Assembly: GCA_036785705.1 (NCBI GenBank) | Contig: JAWUZG010000029.1 | Location: forward strand, 12,353,501 to 12,417,500 | Reading direction: 5' to 3' | Length of the DNA: 64,000 nucleotides | Source of the DNA: Acanthornis magna | Taxonomy: Eukaryota > Chordata > Aves > Passeriformes > Acanthizidae | Part shown: one piece after another, positions 28,069 through 40,800 of the stretch | Layout of the letters: each line of letters opens with the position of its first letter | How positions within the stretch are numbered: the first letter of the stretch is position 1 | The notes under the pieces: generated by a model | What the model was told of the DNA's origin: nothing | The model's input: only the letters and a program-made list of their open reading frames with translations | The model's database searches: none | Position numbers and translations under genes: made by a program

Positions 28069-28142
28069 GTGCTACCACGGTGGCACAGTAAGATCTGGTA
28101 TTGTCTTCTCTGATGACATTACTGTGGAAGCACCACAGTAAT
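28069..28142. repeat. Two adjacent inverted repeats
   Basis: GTGCTACC-AC-GGTGGCAC (28069-28086) pairs throughout with one T-G wobble. ATTACTGTGG (28118-28127) and CCACAGTAAT (28133-28142) are perfect arms around a 5-nt loop. Both occur within 75 bases. Confidence 0.75.
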
Positions 28143-31100
28143 TTAAAAAATCTGTAGTGGCCCTCAGGTGTGGGGACAGCTGTACTATTGCAAGCAGTAG
28201 ATTTACTCCAAAATGCTCACTGTTTTAAACTTTGTCTTATATTTCAGCATCTGTTCTTACAGTTAATGCAGTGCATACATAATGTCATTGCACAGCTCTT
28301 CTCTGCAGAGCACAGAGCACAAAATTGAATCTCAAACCACATCAGAGAACTGAAAGAAGAGCTTTTAAACTGGGCTCACAGTTCCTGCTGGCGCATTTTA
28401 CTTGGAGCTTAATTTGGGAGTGATTGCTAGAGGAATAGTTAACCCCTCGTGTTTTACTGGAGTTGGAGGATTTCTGCATTGCGGTGCAGTTGGGAAACGG
28501 GTGAGTGAGACACCCAGTGCTGGGTTCTGTACTTAGCTCTGGTGCTTTGAAATTCAGAGATCCTATATAACCTTGTTACTTAAAGGAAACTACAGTCTAG
28601 TAGTGAGATGAAGGGGGAGCACAGTTTAAGTATCACTTGAACTCTGGCCATAAAGAGAGAGCACTTGCTCTAAAAATAAGTGTGTAGCTGCAGGCTTTGC
28701 TGCTGTTGTTCAAGCTGCTGCTTTTGCTTTTTATTCTGCAAAGTAATTCCATGAACCTGCTACAGGTTATTAGGAAAGAGAATTGAAATTAATATCCAGG
28801 ATATTCCCTAAACTTTGGTCTACTGAGTGAAAGATAAACTGCTCATGGAATTTGCTGAAAAATGAGATGGGACTTTCCAAATCCTAATTTCATTTACATT
28901 TCTGTGGTTGGGTGATTACACGACAGAAAAAGAAGCTGTTCTACATAAATATGAGGTGCTTGTTTGATGCTGCATAAACTGTATTAACTTACAATCAACA
29001 GCATGTGCTTCACGTATGGCTGGTGTGGAAACATTCTGAATACTATAAAAAAGAAACCCAGAATAGAGGGCATTGCTAATACTTACAACCCAATTAGTTC
29101 AGGGTGCTTGAGCTCCATGAGCAAGTGGTTTATTTTTATCTGCATGTCCTTAAAAGTTCAAAAGAAAAGCAAAAATCTTAGTATTAGTCCATCAGTCTGG
29201 TGTGCAATAAAATTCAAGTCAGAGCTTATTAGCATGAGATTGGCACCAGTGCTGCCCTTGCAGATATTATATTCTGCTCTCCCAAATTGGCTGTGATAGA
29301 AATCTGCAGGAATCTGCCCTCCTGGTATTAGTTTTATATTGCAGTGACTTTCTGGATGACTTATCTTCCCAATAATACAAGGTTACTTGTTTTAAAAACA
29401 CTCCTGCTGGTTTGCAGACTATGGTCTGCAAAACTTCTAACCCAAAACTACTCAGTGTTTCATTATTTTTATATCCTGGAGACTAGTGGCAGACCTGCTC
29501 TCCACACTCTTACCTGTGTTAGATTTGACTGTTGTGTCTCTGTTGGACACTCTTGTAATTACCTTTGAAAAAGTTATTCTAGAATGGTCTAATGGTGATG
29601 GTCTAAACAAAGAAAGAGCATGTACTCTGATATGCAATAAGATACCTTTAAGACCTTTTCCTGTTGTATGAGTAATTTTCTTCCTTCCAATATTCTGTTT
29701 TTTTCCTAAAAAAACAACAAAAACAAATATAAATTGTTAAGGGAGAAGTTTTAATATTAAAACTACAGTTGATTAAATTTTCAACATAAAGACACCACTA
29801 AAAAGCTACAAACCCATACTTTCTATCCATCAAATATTTATCAGAAGTGAGGATTATGTGATTACACTGTGTGTTTGACAGTCTTGCTAGCCCCAGAAAC
29901 TGTGGCGGGTATCTGCAGTGAAGGAAAACCTTTCAGAAATAAAATTCCAATCTGTTTGGTAAAAATAGGCAGCAGGATAGAAGACAGAAGCTGAAGTCAG
30001 TGTCCATGCTGAGATAAAAGCTTTGAGGGTGGCTATAACTTTTATCAGACCCAGAGGATCTACACAAGCAAGGTGCCTGTGACCACTGGGAAGGCATTTT
30101 TCCATTACCAGCAGGAGCTGAAGCTCTGCAGTGCCTGCGTTAGGTGTCCAGCCGGTGTGACAGGCAGCACTGGGGATCAGTGGTGCTGCAGTCACCTGCA
30201 GCCCTGCTTAGCCACGGCTGTGTGAGCTAATGCTCAGGGGATGGTGGCAGGGGGACAGCTGCCTGGGCAGTCAGGGGCCTGGACAAGATGCCACGCATCA
30301 GCCAAGCGTCCCAGCTCTTCTGTCACCGCAGACGCTGCACGGGGCTCAGTGGTTTGTGGGATGCAGAATGCCCTGAACAGAAAAACATCCTCAGGAGTTG
30401 GGGAGCGAGGGAAAGGCCTGGGGGTGGTGGGACAGGAGCTGAGTTTGAGCCCCCAGGGTGTCCTGGCAGTGAAGAAGAGTAGCACCTCCCACCCTGTGGG
30501 CAGAAACACAGCCCAGAGGTCGAGGGCAGGGGTTCTCTTCCTCCACTTGGTACTTTTTAGGCCACGTGGATGTGGATGCCGCATTCCCCCTGGTACCTGC
30601 TGAATGTCAGTGAACTCCGGAAAGGCCACAGAGTGGCCAGGGGAATGGAAAGGCCCTGTCCCTGAGGTTTTTACAGCCCAGCTGGATACAGCCATGAACA
30701 CTGTTCTCTGAGCTTTGAGTGAGAGGCCAGACCAAAGAGCACCCCCACCCCCAGTCCCTTCCCACCTGAAATATTCTGTGATCTCATGACACTGCTGACT
30801 CATAAATCGAGATGGCTTGGTTTATACAGGCTTTTCCTATATAAAAGTGCCGCTGTTCTGAAGCTTTTCATGAAATCACAGACATATGCACCATTTCAAA
30901 ACTTTGCTGTAGATTCTGTTATGACAAGTGCTTGCATTTAATTGTTTTGTTGGGAAAAAGATCAACTGTTCCTACTGCACAAAAAAGAAACAATCAGCCA
31001 ATCAAGGGGAGGAGGGGAGGCAGGAAAATTAATTTGTAAGTCAAAACAGTCTATTTTATTTAGCACTGCACTTTTTCACAATCTTATGATCATTGAAGTA

Positions 31101-33948
31101 TGGAAGATTTTACTTCTAGAAGGCTAATTTATATCCCAGCTGTGTGTTTAGAAACCCAAGGCACCTTCCACTGGAGGGACAAATGAAGGTGCCAGCTACC
31201 CTCATGCTTGTATTTGTTCATGTGGTAAAACACAAGAAAGCCTATTGTCATGAAGTCATGGTTGTGTCCACAAAATAGGAGATTAGGAAAATGTACAGTT
31301 GAAAACTGGCCAGTAACTGGCTGATATTTGTGAAAGAAAAGTGGACTGTGGACTGTATCGCTTTGTGGATAACTGCGTGCCTTGGGACCAAATAATTTGG
31401 GATCCACCTTGAGCAGCATTAGAAGAACCGTCAAGGACTACATAGGCCACAAACTCAGATCTGCTATGACTCATCCAAAAATCTGTTCTCAAGACAATCT
31501 TGCACTCAGAGACAGCAGTGATGGGGGAGTTTTGTCATGCCAGTGACAACCAGCAAAATCTTTGCTGTGCCAGTGTCTGGACAGAGTTGGGCATCACAGA
31601 ACTGCCCTGACATGATTTTCATTGCCCTGGGTACAATCTATTTTTAATAATTTTATGGTTGGTCCTCATACTCTTTCATCACATATCATGCCTATTTCTT
31701 TCTTCACACGACCATTTTCATACCTTAATGAGTTTCCTATTCCTTTCTTCCAGCCTTCTCAATAGCTCCTGCAAACACTCCTGTGAATAAAAAGGCTTAG
31801 CAGTGGGTGAGGGTGGACAGAATGAAACACGAGGCAGTCACAGGTTTAGTGAGATGGGAGACCAAACACAAGTCTTGATGTAAGTTTTGCATGTCTCAGT
31901 ACCTAACTACAGACATTCCTAATGTTGATTATGCCATTTAGTTTTATTCCTTTCAGAGAAAAAAACCCAAATCAAATCCTTCCAAGGCCAGTTATTTCTG
32001 TTTGTTTTACAAACCAGAAGATGAAGGAAGTGTGTGTATGTATGTGCATGTTCATGAATTCAGCCCACAACCCATTCCTTACTACGGTTATACGTAGAAA
32101 CCAGTGGAAGAGCCAGCTGAACATGAAAAACATCCTCTGGCTTGTTTTTACCAATAACAGCAATTCTAGTCTCTAGTGATGTTGTGCTTTTGTCTAAACT
32201 GAAAAGCTTATAAATGAGGAACTGGATTTTTCCTTATGCATGTAAAACACCTGGTGTACCAAATGCTATCCCTGGTTGTGGACCCTGCACACCACAGGTT
32301 TGTTCTGGCTTTATTACCAGCCAGTGTGTCTTCCACCCGCATTCTCCCCCAGAAAATATGCTTTTTCTCAAGTTAACCAATGCTTGAGAAACACAGGTGT
32401 CAGGACATTTCTGGGCATCAGTTTAAAATGTGCAAAATGTGTGTTTTACAGAATTTATCAAATCATTAATAGCAGGATAAGTTATTATTTGACCACTTGC
32501 CTTCAAATTATTTGTGCCCTCTGAACACAGAACATGTTGATGCTTGAGAAATTTATATTCATGGAATATGGCTATCTAAAAATTGAAAAAAAATATATGT
32601 CATGAAAAATAAAATAAATATGCATTATCAAGAACAAAAAAATACACTGGAGAGCAGGGTTTTTCCTCCATTCTCTTTATACAAAGATTCTTCATTCTTT
32701 AGACCTGTGCATTTCTTTTCAGAAGTGACAGAAATTTCCCTTGTGAAGCCTTGTTATGAAATCGACTTGCACAAAAATGTAAAAATTTCTAACTGTCTTT
32801 GCAGGGACAGCCATTTTAGTTATGCTTCCCATCAAGGACAGGATTTTCAAAACATGCCTGAAACATTTAAATAACAATAGGTGTCACTTAAGAACACTGG
32901 AAAGATGAAGGCTGTTTTCAAGGCAAGTCCTTAAATACTTTATTTGGCATTATTTTCCAGTTGTCTTTAATTGTGAAAAAATTCATAGTATTTGGAAAGT
33001 ACATAATGTACATACATTCCTTTTTTTGCAATTAGCTGAAGTAGAATATTGCCTGTTCTCAAACGTTGTGTTTTGACTTGACACTGTCAGTAAGTACGTT
33101 TGTGTGCAATTGTGTGCATGCTCTGCCCCCTTCTCCACCCAAAGGCACATGAAACAGAGGGTGAAAGCCATTTTGAATCACCTCGAAAAATTCTGCCGAC
33201 TGCAGTGAGACCAGGGCAGTACAAGTGACTTGCCCCCATTTTCACCATGAATCAGCTGCAGGCATTACAGGATGGTTGGGAGTCCTTGGCCGCAGACCCA
33301 TTAGCAGTCCCCACCCTACCTCCTTTGTCTGCCTATCCAATTCTCCCTTGCCCACTGGAGAAGCGAAGCCTGCAACACCTGTCTGTCCCATATTGGTCCT
33401 TCGGGGCACAGGTGATGTCTGAAAACTACAGAATTAGATTGTCAGGTGAAGGGTTACAGCTTGGGCCATAGTTTTGTTTGCATGAAAACAGGCAAGGCAG
33501 GAGCAAGAGCATTAAAACAGAAATCCAAATTTCACTGTACCTTTTGCATTTCATTCCTGCTCCCCCATACTTTTTCTTGTTACCTGAGATGATGATAAAA
33601 TAACTGAACTAAGCCCTCTAATATAACACCAACTTAATCCTATTTTTGACAAATGAACGGTTTTGATTAACTTTCCAAACATTGTATTGCATTCACATTT
33701 TCCTGCACTTTTTCATTGTTTGACTTGGCCAAGAATTAGGTGTACCAAGATATATAAGGAACAACCTTATCTCACATTTATTTTAGCTGAACAAGAAAAA
33801 GGAAGCTGACAAAAACTCAGAAAGAAATTGTGTTTTCCTGGTGAGATTTGAGTGGTCTAGGAAATGCTTGTACTTCTGCTCAGGCCTACCTCACACCCAA
33901 AAGTGTCTGCCTCACAACCTCATTATGCTAAGTACTCTAAAAGTTGTT

Positions 33949-34833
33949 TCATAGAATCATAGAATCTCAGAATCATAGAAAAAGCTGAGTTGGAAGAGAC
34001 CCATCAGGATCATTGAGTCCAACCCCTGGCCCTGTGCAGGTCACCCCAAGAGTCACACCCTGTGCCTGAGAGCATTGTCCAAACACTTCTTGAACTCTGT
34101 TAGGCTGTGACCACTTGTCTGGGGAGCCTGTTCCAGTGCCCAACACCTCTCTGGGGAAAATCCAGCTTCAGGCCATTCCCTCAGGTCCTGTCACTGGTCA
34201 CAAGAGTGAAGAGATTGGTACCTGCCCCTCCTCTTCACCTCATGAATATGCTGTAGACTGCAATGAGTCCCCTCTCCCCTCCCCTCCCCTCCTCTCCCCT
34301 CCTCTCCCCTCCCCTCTCCTGATCAAACCAAGTGACCTCAGCCACTTTTCATATGGCTTCCTCTCCAGACCCTTCACCATCCTTTTGGACCTCCTCTGGA
34401 CAGCTCAATGTCTTTCTTGTATTGTGGCACCCAATGCTGCCCCCAGCATTGAGGTGAGGCTGCCCCAGTGCAGAGCAGAGCAGAGCAGGACAATCCCCTC
34501 CCTTGCCCAGCTGGTGATGCTGTGCCTGATGCCCCCCAGGACACGGGTGACCCTCCTGGCTGCCAGGGCACTGCTGACTCATGTTCAACTTGCCATCGAC
34601 CAGGAGCCCCAGGTGCCTTTCTGCAGCTCTGTTCTCCAGCCTCCCATTCCCCAGTCTATGCACACAACCAGGGTTGCCCCGTCCCGGTGCAGAATCCCAG
34701 GTGCACTTGCCCTTGTCAAACTTCATATGGTTGGTGATTGCCTAGCTCTCTAATTTGCCGAGATCTCTCTGCAGGACCTCTCTGCCCTCGAGGGAGCTGA
34801 CAGCTCCTCACAATTTAGTGTTGTTTGCTTTCT
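33949..34833 (-). mobile_element. CR1 LINE, 3' portion, minus strand
   Basis: The left end carries the CR1 tail (TCATAGAATCATAGAATC), followed by GAGACCCATCAGGATCATTGAGTCCAACCCCTGG in broken form, typical of an inverted CR1 3' UTR. The minus-strand translation of 34349-34726 shows the C-terminal reverse-transcriptase region: MKFDKGKC, HLGLLVDGKLNMSQQC, and a degenerate 'RPHL..' block. Frames are broken, so it is inactive. It is 5'-truncated at about 34833, as nearly all CR1 copies are. A C/T-rich simple tract (34268-34320) sits inside it. Confidence 0.9.
34268..34320. repeat. (CCCCT)n-like pyrimidine tract inside CR1
   Basis: About 53 bases of C and T only, built from CCCCT and CCTCT units. 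On the minus strand this is a G-rich tract with several GGGG runs, so it could form a G-quadruplex. It appears to have expanded within the CR1 copy. Confidence 0.85.
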
Positions 34834-37800
34834 GCTTGGTCTAGAAGAGAGAACAATGAGGGAATTTTTTCAGGATGCACTCACCTTTCGAAATGTCGGT
34901 TTTCACTGAGAGGCAGCTTGTTTTCATCGAGAAGTTTGGAATCCATGTTGTTGAGATCTGTCTTTGCACTCTGAGGAAGAGGTCACATCTGAAAGCAGTA
35001 TCTTCCTACAAAAACATTGCACAGAAAAACCTGTTGTTTCACACAAAACACTATGTCATGTCCCATCTCCTGCAGAGCTGGAATGAGATGCTCAGGTGGA
35101 CTATACAATTTGCTCTCCCAAATTTTTCATGTCTGACAGACTTCACAGTGGGTTGTCTCTTATATGTTTGTAATACCAGATTTTTTCAGATATTGAGACA
35201 GGCTGGTACAAAACCAATCTCATACCAAGCTCTAACAGAGCAATACAATTTGTTTCATAGCGCTGACTGCCATAAAACTGGAAAATGCAAACACAAAACC
35301 CCTTGGCTCTTTTTCTTGTTTTTAAGCCACAGTAAGTCTAATTTTAATTTTGGTACTGTAACTGTTGAATTTATCCCTAATTCCATTTTTAGACAGAGCA
35401 TTTGGGCATAAATAGGCTTGAGGCCATCATACAGATATAAGGGACTCAGCCAGAAAGAACAGTCCCCATTCAGGCTCTGGTTAGGAGGTTGCCACAGGCA
35501 CAGGACTACTTACCCAGGCTGCAAGGGATGCTGCAAGGGAGGAAGCTGCAGCAGCTCACACAGCCCCTGCTCAGCAGAAGGAAGTACTGGGTGAGGCTGT
35601 GATTTTTTTTTTCCCTTGATCCCAAGCACAAAAACTCTGCTAAAATTCTTCACAATCTTTCATGGACAAATCAGCCTGAAGGAAAGGAGCCATTGGAGGT
35701 ATTTCCCACAGATAGCTCAGCCACCCTGTTTATACAACAAACGGATTGAACTCTTCCTCTGGCATATGCAGTAAGGATGACAGATATAAACTGCGGGAGA
35801 GATTTGGGACAGCTGCCCTTCTGAGTGCTGCAACTGCTTGGCTGCTGCTGTAGATGCAGCCTGCAGCCTTGTGAGGGTCTTTGGGCAAGACTGGGGACTG
35901 TGCAGCTTGGCATAGAATCCAAATCCCTCTGCTCACTCCAAATGAACAAACGTATTTACAGGGCGAGAGGCAAAAGATGGGGGTGTACCCAGGCTGGCAG
36001 TGGAAGTGTAGGTGGCTCAGTCCAGCAGTGTGAAACCTCCGGCATAAATGAAATTTTTACTGAACATGAGAACAAGATGAGAACAAAGATAAAGGAGGTT
36101 TCACACAGCACCTCCAAAATGCAGGATAATCCCAGCTAATCTAGACACTCACATTTTAATCCTAGGGAGGATGACATCCCACCCCCCTCTCTAAAAATTG
36201 CATTATTTAAGCTGCATTATGCACGTTGAATGCCTGCCAATTTGGCCAGGCAGAGAAACAACCTGGGATTTTTACAAGTTTGCTTTCTGTACTACCGTGT
36301 AAATATTTGCACCGTGGAGGGGAGGAAGTGGAGGTCCAGAGGCCCCTGAGATGTGCTTGTGCCCTGCACCATCTTTCACCAAAATTCACCCCGTGAGACA
36401 AGAAAGGAGAAGGACCAGTGTGGCAAAAACACACCAAAAAATTCCAGAAGCCTTTTCTATACTTTCACACCATTCTGCCAGCCAGACTTACTTACACATC
36501 ACCCAAAAAGCTGAACCCTCCACCCAAAACAGAGAAAAACATAGCAAATTAAAAATTAAGACAAAAGTGGAGTAAAAAGTAACAGCTAAAATTAGAAGCC
36601 AGTCAGCCTTACTGATGATGAATTCTTTTCTAGGCATTGTTCCAGTTATCTTGGGGGTGATATCCAACCCCCCAAGCCCTTGGGTACAGTGAGGTGGTGC
36701 AAAATAATACTTTCTTAGTTAACAGATACTACTTAGCATCTTGTCTTTGTATTTCTCCAAGGATCAGTTTTGCTCCCAAATGAGAAATGCCATCACCTCT
36801 GCAATGGTACTGCCCCAGGTGTGGCTTTTGTGGGTTTGATGGAAGTAGGTTAAATTGCCAGTGTCCTTGATAAAGGGGTATTTCACCCATCGAGGTGGCA
36901 GAAGGGTGAGCGCTGTGCAGTGGGGGCTGAGTGGGGCAGGCAGGGCTGCTCCTCACATTGCACCTCAATCCCACCCAGACCCACTGCCTCACCCTGCAGG
37001 GTTTTGCTCTCAGGGGTCTCATCCTTTGGCAGCTCACAGAACCTGAACCCTCCATGCACCCCAGGAAGGTGAAAAACTTGTTGATTTTGGCTTGTTATTT
37101 TTCACCTTTGCTTTGAAATCTCTTTCTCCTGATGGCCATTCTCTCAGGTACATGTCCCATCATTGGCACGATCAGTTATTGTTGCGAAGGGTGTACATAA
37201 TTTCACTGTTTGGTGTTGTCAGCAAAGCAGCTAGGCTGCTGGGACAGAGATGCAATCAATTTTGTAATATGGGGCTGCTTCATATTCAGGACCAAGCTCA
37301 ACAAAGCACTTAGGCAAAGGAATAATGACCAGCTTGAATGGGAATAATAGTGCTTGAAGTTAATTGTGTGCTTTTAAAATTAGGCCTTATATCATGCCAA
37401 TCAAATAGTTAATCTATTCATTTACAAGCTCCTGCTACCAAATACATGCCCCGGACTTCCTTTACTCAAAAGGGGAAACATGCAGATAGGGCCTTGAAAA
37501 AGCTATTAACATTCAATAGTAACACAGCAGAGACTTAAAATAATGTTGGCTTGCTCCTTGCTAACTTTTACCAAGCAGAAAATTCACTGTACCAGTACTT
37601 CAGTGACAACCAGTCAAATGTTTTAATGAGCAAATGGACTATATATTAAAAGCTAAACAGGGCATTTTTCTCCTCCCTTGAGACAGTCTCAGTGGAAACA
37701 GAAAGCTAAATATTTTTTCACATCACAAGTCCTCAGATTTCTAGTATGCATCACAGTAGGCCCACCAAAAAGTAATCTGAGTGACAGAAGGATTAACTGT

Positions 37801-40800
37801 GCAGGGAACAGCAGGAAAGACAGGATGCTATCTGCAGTGTGATGCACATAAAGCTGAAGGTAGTGATTAGAAGTGATGCATCCTTGTGAAGCCAGATATA
37901 TTTTTACACAGGCATAGTCTACCAGCAGGATCATGAAACAAACCACCTCAGAGCTCTTGCTGACCAGCAAGTGGTATCTTATGCTGTACAGCTGTATTAG
38001 ATTAAGCCCAGAAACTTCCTAAACTAAATAAACTGATGAATTTATTTATTAAACCATGTGTTTCTATAGGAGACAAACACAATGTCAAAACTTTCAACTT
38101 TTTAAACAAAACCTGCGATGGACAAAGCCTGTGATCCGTCAGTGTTTGAAGTTGTTGATAAAGAAAGCTGCTGGCTCACGACAGCTTCATTTGCCATGCT
38201 GTTGCTGAGGTCTGTTTTGAGCAGCCCAGCTAGGCTGTCACTTTCCAGAGACAGTCTCTGAGGAGCTACAGATGCTGAAGTTAGATGCAGCACTACATGC
38301 TAATGCACGAGATTCAGTAACCTGGATCAAATTATTGCTGCAATCCATGTCTGACCAGCTGGAGCTGGCGTTATTTCCACTAGTCCCCAAATTAATTTCT
38401 CAGTTTAATTTTAAATGGAAGAATGATTTTGCTGTTGCTATTGCTGCCGTTTTAGATTCATCGTGTAGTTTGTGTTTGTGCTTCTTTGCATTTCAGAGAC
38501 ACTCGGAGTCTGTTCATCAGCTCCTAGGGATGGGCTGGTGTAGTGCAGCCCAAAGTCTTCTTTGGAAGTCCACTGCCGTGACTGCAAAATGGGAAACAGA
38601 GTGCTGGCTCTTGTGGCAACTTGCCTGCAGTTTTTGCTGTGTAGGTGCGTGATGTGTTAGCAGGGAGCTGTTATTTTTAGTTCAGGTATCTAAAATCTGT
38701 ATTCAACAGTGTTCAGCTATGGCCTACAAAACAAGTCTGTCTAAACCACGATATTGCTGTGTTTGTATATGTATGTGAACACATGCATACAAAAGACTAG
38801 GGAGACAGCAAAGTATAGCTGCCTAAGATAAGACACTTTTGTCTTTTCATCCCCTTCTGAGAAGCTTTAGAGATGGGAATGGCATCCAGTCTTTCAGGAA
38901 GAAGCCATGTTTTAGAGCAGTAGTGGGAATGAAGCCTTAAGACTCTTTCCCATAAGCAGAGCGGTACAGAGGGGCAGTGACTGAAGCAGTAATGGTGTAG
39001 GAGGTGAGACAAGAGGCCTAGGTAATTAGGAGGATACTGGCTTAGTTCATTTTAAAACAGCAAGAGATATTTCTTTGAAGAAGCATTGCCTTAACTGCCA
39101 CCTTAGACTGTCAGCTCTGTCAGGCAGCAATGGACTCAGCAATGCACAAAGTGCTGCCAGCGCTGTGGGGCTCTCCTGCTGAACCCCAGTCCTCAAGCAC
39201 ATCCACAACGACTGCAATTTTAGCAGCTAGAGTTCAGATGAAATATGTTTAGGTTTAGCTCTCAGCTGACTTGATGGAAAGTATCAGCCTGGTCATCCCA
39301 TTAATTGGCTGTCCTAAAAATATCACCAAAACTGCATGACTGAAGCAAATAAGGGAGGCAGAGTCTTCAGGCTGAGCATCCCAGAAACATATGGCTAACC
39401 CTAACAGCTTGCTGGCAGCTGTAGTGCCAACACTCCCCCTCTCTGTCCATTCTCCCAGCGTTTAGAAGATGGGAAATGCTGTCTCCCAAATGGAGGAACT
39501 TGGCTTTAAGAAAAAACTAGACAAGAGAGTTGGCTTTGCTTTGCTCAAATTTCCCCATTCCCTGACTTTTGTGTGCCTGATTTTGTTGTCTCAGTGGTGT
39601 CATATTCCTGACTTCATGCCTTTATTTCTAATTCCTTTTTCTGCTTGTGCTCGTTTACACGTTATGGCTGTCTTCTTTCTTTGAGAAAACACTGCCTCTT
39701 TACAGACCACATACTTCACTCTGTGAAATTACTGAGCTGCCACTTGCAATCCCACACAGGACAGCCCTCCCATCCTCTGGAGGAAGGTGAAATCTTGTGG
39801 TTACCACATGCAGAGTGCCTCACTTGAAAAAAAGCAAGGGTTTCAACTGTTCTGTGGTACAGATATCTGTCCCATTTGTGCAGCTGAATGGTCATTTACA
39901 TTTCATTTATACAGAGATTTCTCATTTTTGTATGCATAAAAGACCTCCAAATTTGAATTCATCCCTCCTCTGCATCCATCATGATGCTTCAAAATTCAAT
40001 TCCATTGTTTATTCAGGGGTATTTTTAAAAAATTCTCTGCTGTGTCCAAGTCTGCTCAGAAAAGGATGTCTGCCATGAATGCTCAGACAGTGGATGCCTG
40101 CATATTGTTTTTAGTAGACACAGTGCTTAAAGTACTTCCACTTGTCTTCCATGTGGTTGGAAAGACTTGATTTTCCTTTCGGATTTTTTGTTTGCTTGTT
40201 TTTTGGGGTTTTTTTAACCCTAGATTTGGCAACCATGAAAACCACATGCTAACATCAGAACTGGAATAAAAACAGGGATATTTTTATGTCTTGCTTGGAC
40301 TATCTTTTCAGCTCAAAGAGTTCCCAGGTACATGTTCCAATTCTTAAGATTGGTAACCTGCCCAGCAGACCAAGACTTTTGTGCTTGTTCCAGGAGAGAA
40401 GACAGACAAAAGATAACTCCAACAGATAAAGCTTTTGAGTTCCTTGCATTTACAGTTTGCTATGCAAAAGTAAGTCACACACTTCTGCAGGAAAGGACCT
40501 GAAATGCTGTAAAATTTCAGAATATCTCTCTTGCTTTCAGTGGTTTCACTGCTTCTAGTATCAAATCTACCTTTCTTGTGTCTAAGCTGCTTCCCTTTTC
40601 TCACTGACCAAAGCCTTTGACCAGGTTTCACTGATTAACAGCACTGGAAATCCCAAGCAGCAGATTTAGATTATTGTTGCGTCAAAACCAGCTCTGTCTA
40701 CCCATGGACAAACTTGCTCCCAAACCTGGCCACTGCAATAGCAGAAGCAAATGTTGCTTTCTATTTCACTCCCTGCACAGCAGTGCACAGCACAACAAAC

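Larger units (their letters stand above)
25166..33948. other. Non-coding sequence with a GC-rich patch at 30120-30800
   Basis: Mostly AT-rich unique DNA with the MIR-like fragment at 25381. From about 30120 to 30800 the GC and CpG content rises, and a 189-codon minus-strand open frame (30234-30803) appears; it has no recognised domain and probably reflects the composition. The palindrome pair at 28069-28142 also lies here. Confidence 0.55.

Noticed and set aside
34115..34753. 212-codon plus-strand open frame
   Set aside because: It is the antisense of the CR1 reverse-transcriptase region and the pyrimidine tract.
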